Source: JBGSYN01 sp964412385
GTDB lineage: Bacteria > Pseudomonadota > Alphaproteobacteria > Geminicoccales > Geminicoccaceae
Direction of reading: 5' to 3'
Assembly (NCBI GenBank): GCA_964412385.1
Contig: CAYPOV010000229.1
Location: 1-7,841, forward strand
DNA length: 7,841 nt
Shown here: positions 5,851 to 7,841 of the stretch, piece by piece
Layout of the letters: every line of letters starts with the position of its first letter
How positions within the stretch are numbered: the stretch's first letter is position 1
Program-made: the position numbers and the translations under genes
The notes under the pieces: generated by a model
What the model was told of the DNA's origin: nothing
The model's input: only the letters and a program-made list of their open reading frames with translations
Database searches by the model: none

Positions 5851-6617
5851 GCAGCTTTGAAGGCGAGCGTATCGCCAAAGTCATCGCCAGAGCCGGTGTT
5901 TGCTCGAGGCGAGAAGCCGAAGCGCTGGTCGCTACAGGCCGCGTCGAGGTCGACAGCGAGACATTGACGTCTCCTGCTTTCAATGTGAGGCCGGGTCAGG
6001 TCATTCGGATCGACGGCGAGACTCTGCCGGAAGAACAACCAACGCGCCTGTTCCGTTTGCACAAGCCCAAGGGGGTGCTCACCAGCGCCCATGATCCCGA
6101 AGGCCGCCGCACAATCTATGATCTTTTGCCAGGGGATGTGCCGAGGCTCATGCCGATTGGCCGGCTCGATCTCAACTCCGAGGGTCTCCTGCTGCTTACC
6201 AATGACGGCGTGCTGAAGCGCCATTTGGAGCTTCCTTCAACGGGTTGGATACGCCGTTATCGCGTGCGCGCCTACGGTCGGGTCAACCAGGACCAACTCT
6301 CTTCCCTTAAAGAAGGGGTTCGCATCGATGACATCACCTACGGTTCGATCGATGCCAAAATCGATAGCGCTCAAGGAAGCAATGTCTGGCTCACCATGGG
6401 GCTTCGCGAGGGCAAGAACCGGGAAATTCGGCGCGTGCTCGAGCATTTCGATCTTCAGGTCAATCGCCTCATCAGAATTGCTTATGGACCCTTTCAGCTC
6501 GGCACCCTTGCAAGTAAGGAGCTGGAGGAAGTGAAGGGCAAGGTTCTCAAAGAACAACTCGGTGCCAAGGTTCATATCACAACCAAAAAGCCGACAATCC
6601 ATCGCCGACCGTCCTAA
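5847..6617 (+). CDS. rluB: S4-domain pseudouridine synthase, RluB/RsuA family
   Basis: This enzyme isomerises uridine to pseudouridine in rRNA; RluB acts on 23S rRNA near the peptidyl-transferase centre (U2605 in E. coli). The 256 residues comprise an S4 RNA-binding domain at about 7-55 (RIAKVIARAGVCSRREAE) and the catalytic domain. The catalytic domain has the RsuA-family signature PIGRLDLNSEGLLLLTNDG with catalytic D108, then GLREGKNREIRR and LIRIAYGPF. The frame is open further back to an ATG at 5748, but that stretch duplicates C26 coding sequence and has no S4 homology. The GTG at 5847, overlapping the C26 stop by 4 nt, is therefore preferred. The C-terminus is short and basic (KKPTIHRRPS), without the long low-complexity tail that many rhizobial relatives carry (recalled, not checked). 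It is followed after 10 nt by rsmD, a common partner. RluB is favoured over RluE/RluF/RsuA by overall layout and neighbour. Confidence 0.9.
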   Translation: MSSFEGERIAKVIARAGVCSRREAEALVATGRVEVDSETLTSPAFNVRPGQVIRIDGETLPEEQPTRLFRLHKPKGVLTSAHDPEGRRTIYDLLPGDVPRLMPIGRLDLNSEGLLLLTNDGVLKRHLELPSTGWIRRYRVRAYGRVNQDQLSSLKEGVRIDDITYGSIDAKIDSAQGSNVWLTMGLREGKNREIRRVLEHFDLQVNRLIRIAYGPFQLGTLASKELEEVKGKVLKEQLGAKVHITTKKPTIHRRPS

Positions 6618-6627
6618 CCGATCAAGG

Positions 6628-7176
6628 ATGCGTGTCGTTGGAGGCGTGCTCCGCGGCCGTCCGATCATCGCACCTCCCGGCACCAACACGCGACCAACGA
6701 GCGATCGGGCACGAGAAGCGCTCTTCAATATTTTGGTGCACGGATCACCGACGATCGAAGGACATGACTTTCTCGACCTTTTCGCGGGATCCGGGGCTGT
6801 CGGGATTGAAGCCGCCTCACGAGGTGCCCGAAAGACCGTGCTGGTCGAGCGCGACCCCTCTGCGATCCAAGCGATCCAGCAGAACATTGACAGCTTGCAT
6901 ATCGGCCATGCCGTCGAACTCAAACGCTTCGACGCGACGGCACTGTCCCATTGCGATCGACCATTCGATCATGTCTTCTTGGACCCTCCCTATAGTGAAG
7001 GCTTGGTGGAAAACTGTCTTCGCCGCCTGATTTCCGGAAACTGGGTCGCTCACGGAGGACGAATTGTCTGTGAAACGGCTGCCGGCGAAGAGCTTCAAAT
7101 CCCGGAAGGCATCGTCGCCGAAGTCACCAAGCGCTATGGAGCTGCGCGCATGCATTTTCTGAGGCGGGCTGTCTGA
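6628..7176 (+). CDS. rsmD: 16S rRNA (guanine966-N2)-methyltransferase RsmD
   Basis: This SAM-dependent enzyme methylates N2 of G966 in 16S rRNA, in the head of the small subunit. At 182 residues it is close to the usual size (E. coli 198). The opening MRVVGGVLRGR and the RPTSDRAREALFN segment (22-34) are characteristic of the family. DLFAGSGAVGIEAASRGA (50-67) is SAM motif I, E74 in VLVERD lies at the end of strand 2, and DPPY at 119-122 is the catalytic N-methylase motif. The frame is open back to a GTG at 6562 inside rluB, but only the ATG at 6628 gives the conserved N-terminus. AAGG immediately precedes that ATG, too close for a strong ribosome site, so coupling to rluB translation is plausible. 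Its stop overlaps the next start (TGATG). Confidence 0.95.
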   Translation: MRVVGGVLRGRPIIAPPGTNTRPTSDRAREALFNILVHGSPTIEGHDFLDLFAGSGAVGIEAASRGARKTVLVERDPSAIQAIQQNIDSLHIGHAVELKRFDATALSHCDRPFDHVFLDPPYSEGLVENCLRRLISGNWVAHGGRIVCETAAGEELQIPEGIVAEVTKRYGAARMHFLRRAV

Positions 7177-7394
7177 TGGATTCGATCAGCGATGAAGCGG
7201 AAGTTGCGTCGCCTTGTGTTCGACAATGCGCGCTCGACCAACATGCGCGCTACTGCACGGGCTGCTACCGCACGGCCCGAGAAATTGCGAGATGGTCCCG
7301 CGCGAGCAATGCTGAACGGCGCGCGATCCTGCAATCGCTGGCCAGACGGCGGGAGCAGAACGAACAGAGGATGACATGGCACAAGAGCCGATGA
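7176..7394 (+). CDS. DUF1289 small four-cysteine protein
   Basis: This 72-residue cytoplasmic protein has the DUF1289 (YdhL-like) pattern: SPCVRQC with C14 and C18, then C27 and C30 in YCTGCYRT, followed by EIARW and S..ERRAIL. Four spaced cysteines suggest a bound metal or iron-sulfur centre. Members are often annotated as Fe-S proteins, but the function is not established. It shares one base with the rsmD stop (TGATG), so it is very probably translated from the same message. The C-terminal end (RRREQNEQR) is charged and helical. No signal peptide or membrane segment is seen. Confidence 0.85.
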   Translation: MDSISDEAEVASPCVRQCALDQHARYCTGCYRTAREIARWSRASNAERRAILQSLARRREQNEQRMTWHKSR

Positions 7395-7453
7395 ACCGCG
7401 GAATTCTATAGCGCGTAGACCAAATTACCGTCGCTCATTAAGGGAACCAGATT
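7395..7453 (+). promoter_or_regulatory. 59-nt spacer upstream of the DUF4864 gene, with ribosome site
   Basis: The spacer holds AGGGA at 7441-7445, 8 nt before the ATG at 7454, a good ribosome site. CGCG at 7398-7401 and 7413-7416 could form a 4-bp stem, but there is no T-run, so I do not call a terminator. TATAG at 7410-7414 is not matched by a credible -35 element. It is undecided whether the DUF4864 gene has its own promoter or continues the upstream message. Confidence 0.4.
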
Positions 7454-7841
7454 ATGGCCCATATCCTCCGGAACGCTGTTCGCACTTTGGCGCTCGCAGC
7501 ACTGTTGATGCTCCCTGTTGCCGGGGCGCAGGCACAGCACTCCAACGACTCCACCGCCATTGTGAACGTCATCAAACAGCAGCTCGATGCCTTTCAACGT
7601 GATGATGGCGCAAGCGCGTTTGATTTGGCGGCACCCGGCATTAAACGGCAGTTCCGTACGGCCGAGAACTTCATGAGGATGGTGCGCGGCGGGTACGCTA
7701 CGGTCTACCGCCCGCAGGCGGTCGAGTTCTTGGACCTCATTACCTATCGTGGAGCACCCGCGCAGCGCGTCCTTTTTACCGGACCCGCCGGTGAACCGGT
7801 CATGGCGATTTATCCCATGGAACAGCAACCGGCCGGCTCAT
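7454..7841 (+). CDS. Exported DUF4864 domain protein (partial, runs off right edge)
   Basis: There are 129 visible codons with no stop. The N-terminus is a clear Sec signal peptide: basic start (H3, R6, R10), hydrophobic core LALAALLMLPVAG, and AQA at 25-27, with likely cleavage before Q28. The mature part shows the DUF4864 layout: an amphipathic opening IVNVIKQQLDAFQRDDG, FDLAAPGIKRQF, FMRMVRGGYATVYRP, then a strand-rich part with VMAIYPME. That pattern resembles small alpha+beta domains of the NTF2/SnoaL kind, but no function is established. The protein is likely periplasmic. The start is ATG with AGGGA at good spacing. It lies 59 nt after the DUF1289 gene on the same strand. The ending is not visible; typical members are about 140-150 residues (recalled), so only a short piece should be missing. 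Confidence 0.85.
   Translation, partial: MAHILRNAVRTLALAALLMLPVAGAQAQHSNDSTAIVNVIKQQLDAFQRDDGASAFDLAAPGIKRQFRTAENFMRMVRGGYATVYRPQAVEFLDLITYRGAPAQRVLFTGPAGEPVMAIYPMEQQPAGS

Noticed and set aside
6562..6627. Longer N-terminus for RsmD from the GTG at 6562
   Set aside because: It lies inside rluB, and the family starts at the conserved MRVVGG, matching the ATG at 6628.
6237..6923. Minus-strand open frame of 228 codons across rluB and rsmD
   Set aside because: It spans two well-recognised plus-strand genes and has no coherent motifs.
7398..7416. Possible terminator after the DUF1289 gene
   Set aside because: The stem is only CGCG/CGCG with an 11-nt loop and no following T-run.
1..7841. CRISPR array, tRNA/rRNA, transposon ends, toxin-antitoxin or phage-defence system
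   Set aside because: No direct-repeat array, cloverleaf, transposase or integrase frame was seen. SbcCD is a general repair nuclease and not, by itself, evidence of a defence island.

Overview
This window looks like chromosomal DNA from an alphaproteobacterium, probably of the Hyphomicrobiales (Rhizobiales) type. The basis is moderately high GC, dense short-gap gene packing, frequent TTG/GTG starts, a DUF4864-type exported protein, and an rluB-rsmD-DUF1289 gene order. The taxon is inferred from gene content and not from a marker gene. I see no tRNA, rRNA, CRISPR array, insertion sequence or prophage sign.

Layout. Positions 1-2222 (minus strand) carry a DNA-repair nuclease pair: sbcD, followed by overlapping sbcC, whose C-terminal part lies beyond the left edge. 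Positions 2223-2325 are a short divergent intergenic region holding two small inverted repeats. From 2326 to 7394 seven genes run on the plus strand with gaps of at most 42 nt, or with overlaps. They are a Failed-axon-connections (FAX)-type GST-fold protein, an NAD(P)-binding SDR of the uronate-dehydrogenase type, an enolase-superfamily sugar-acid dehydratase, a class-I glutamine-amidotransferase-like (peptidase C26) hydrolase, the S4-domain pseudouridine synthase RluB, the 16S rRNA methyltransferase RsmD, and a four-cysteine DUF1289 protein. After 59 nt an exported DUF4864 protein starts at 7454 and runs off the right edge.

How the genes may work together. SbcC and SbcD form one ATP-dependent nuclease complex. 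RluB and RsmD both modify rRNA. The middle trio (SDR, dehydratase, C26 hydrolase) reads like a small catabolic module: a hydrolase that could release an acyl or gamma-glutamyl amide, a dehydrogenase that could oxidise a sugar aldehyde or lactol, and a dehydratase that could convert the resulting aldonate-type acid to a 2-keto-3-deoxy acid. No transporter, regulator or aldolase is in view, so substrate and pathway are unknown. This trio, and its GTGA coupling to rluB, is the least ordinary part of a mostly conventional window.
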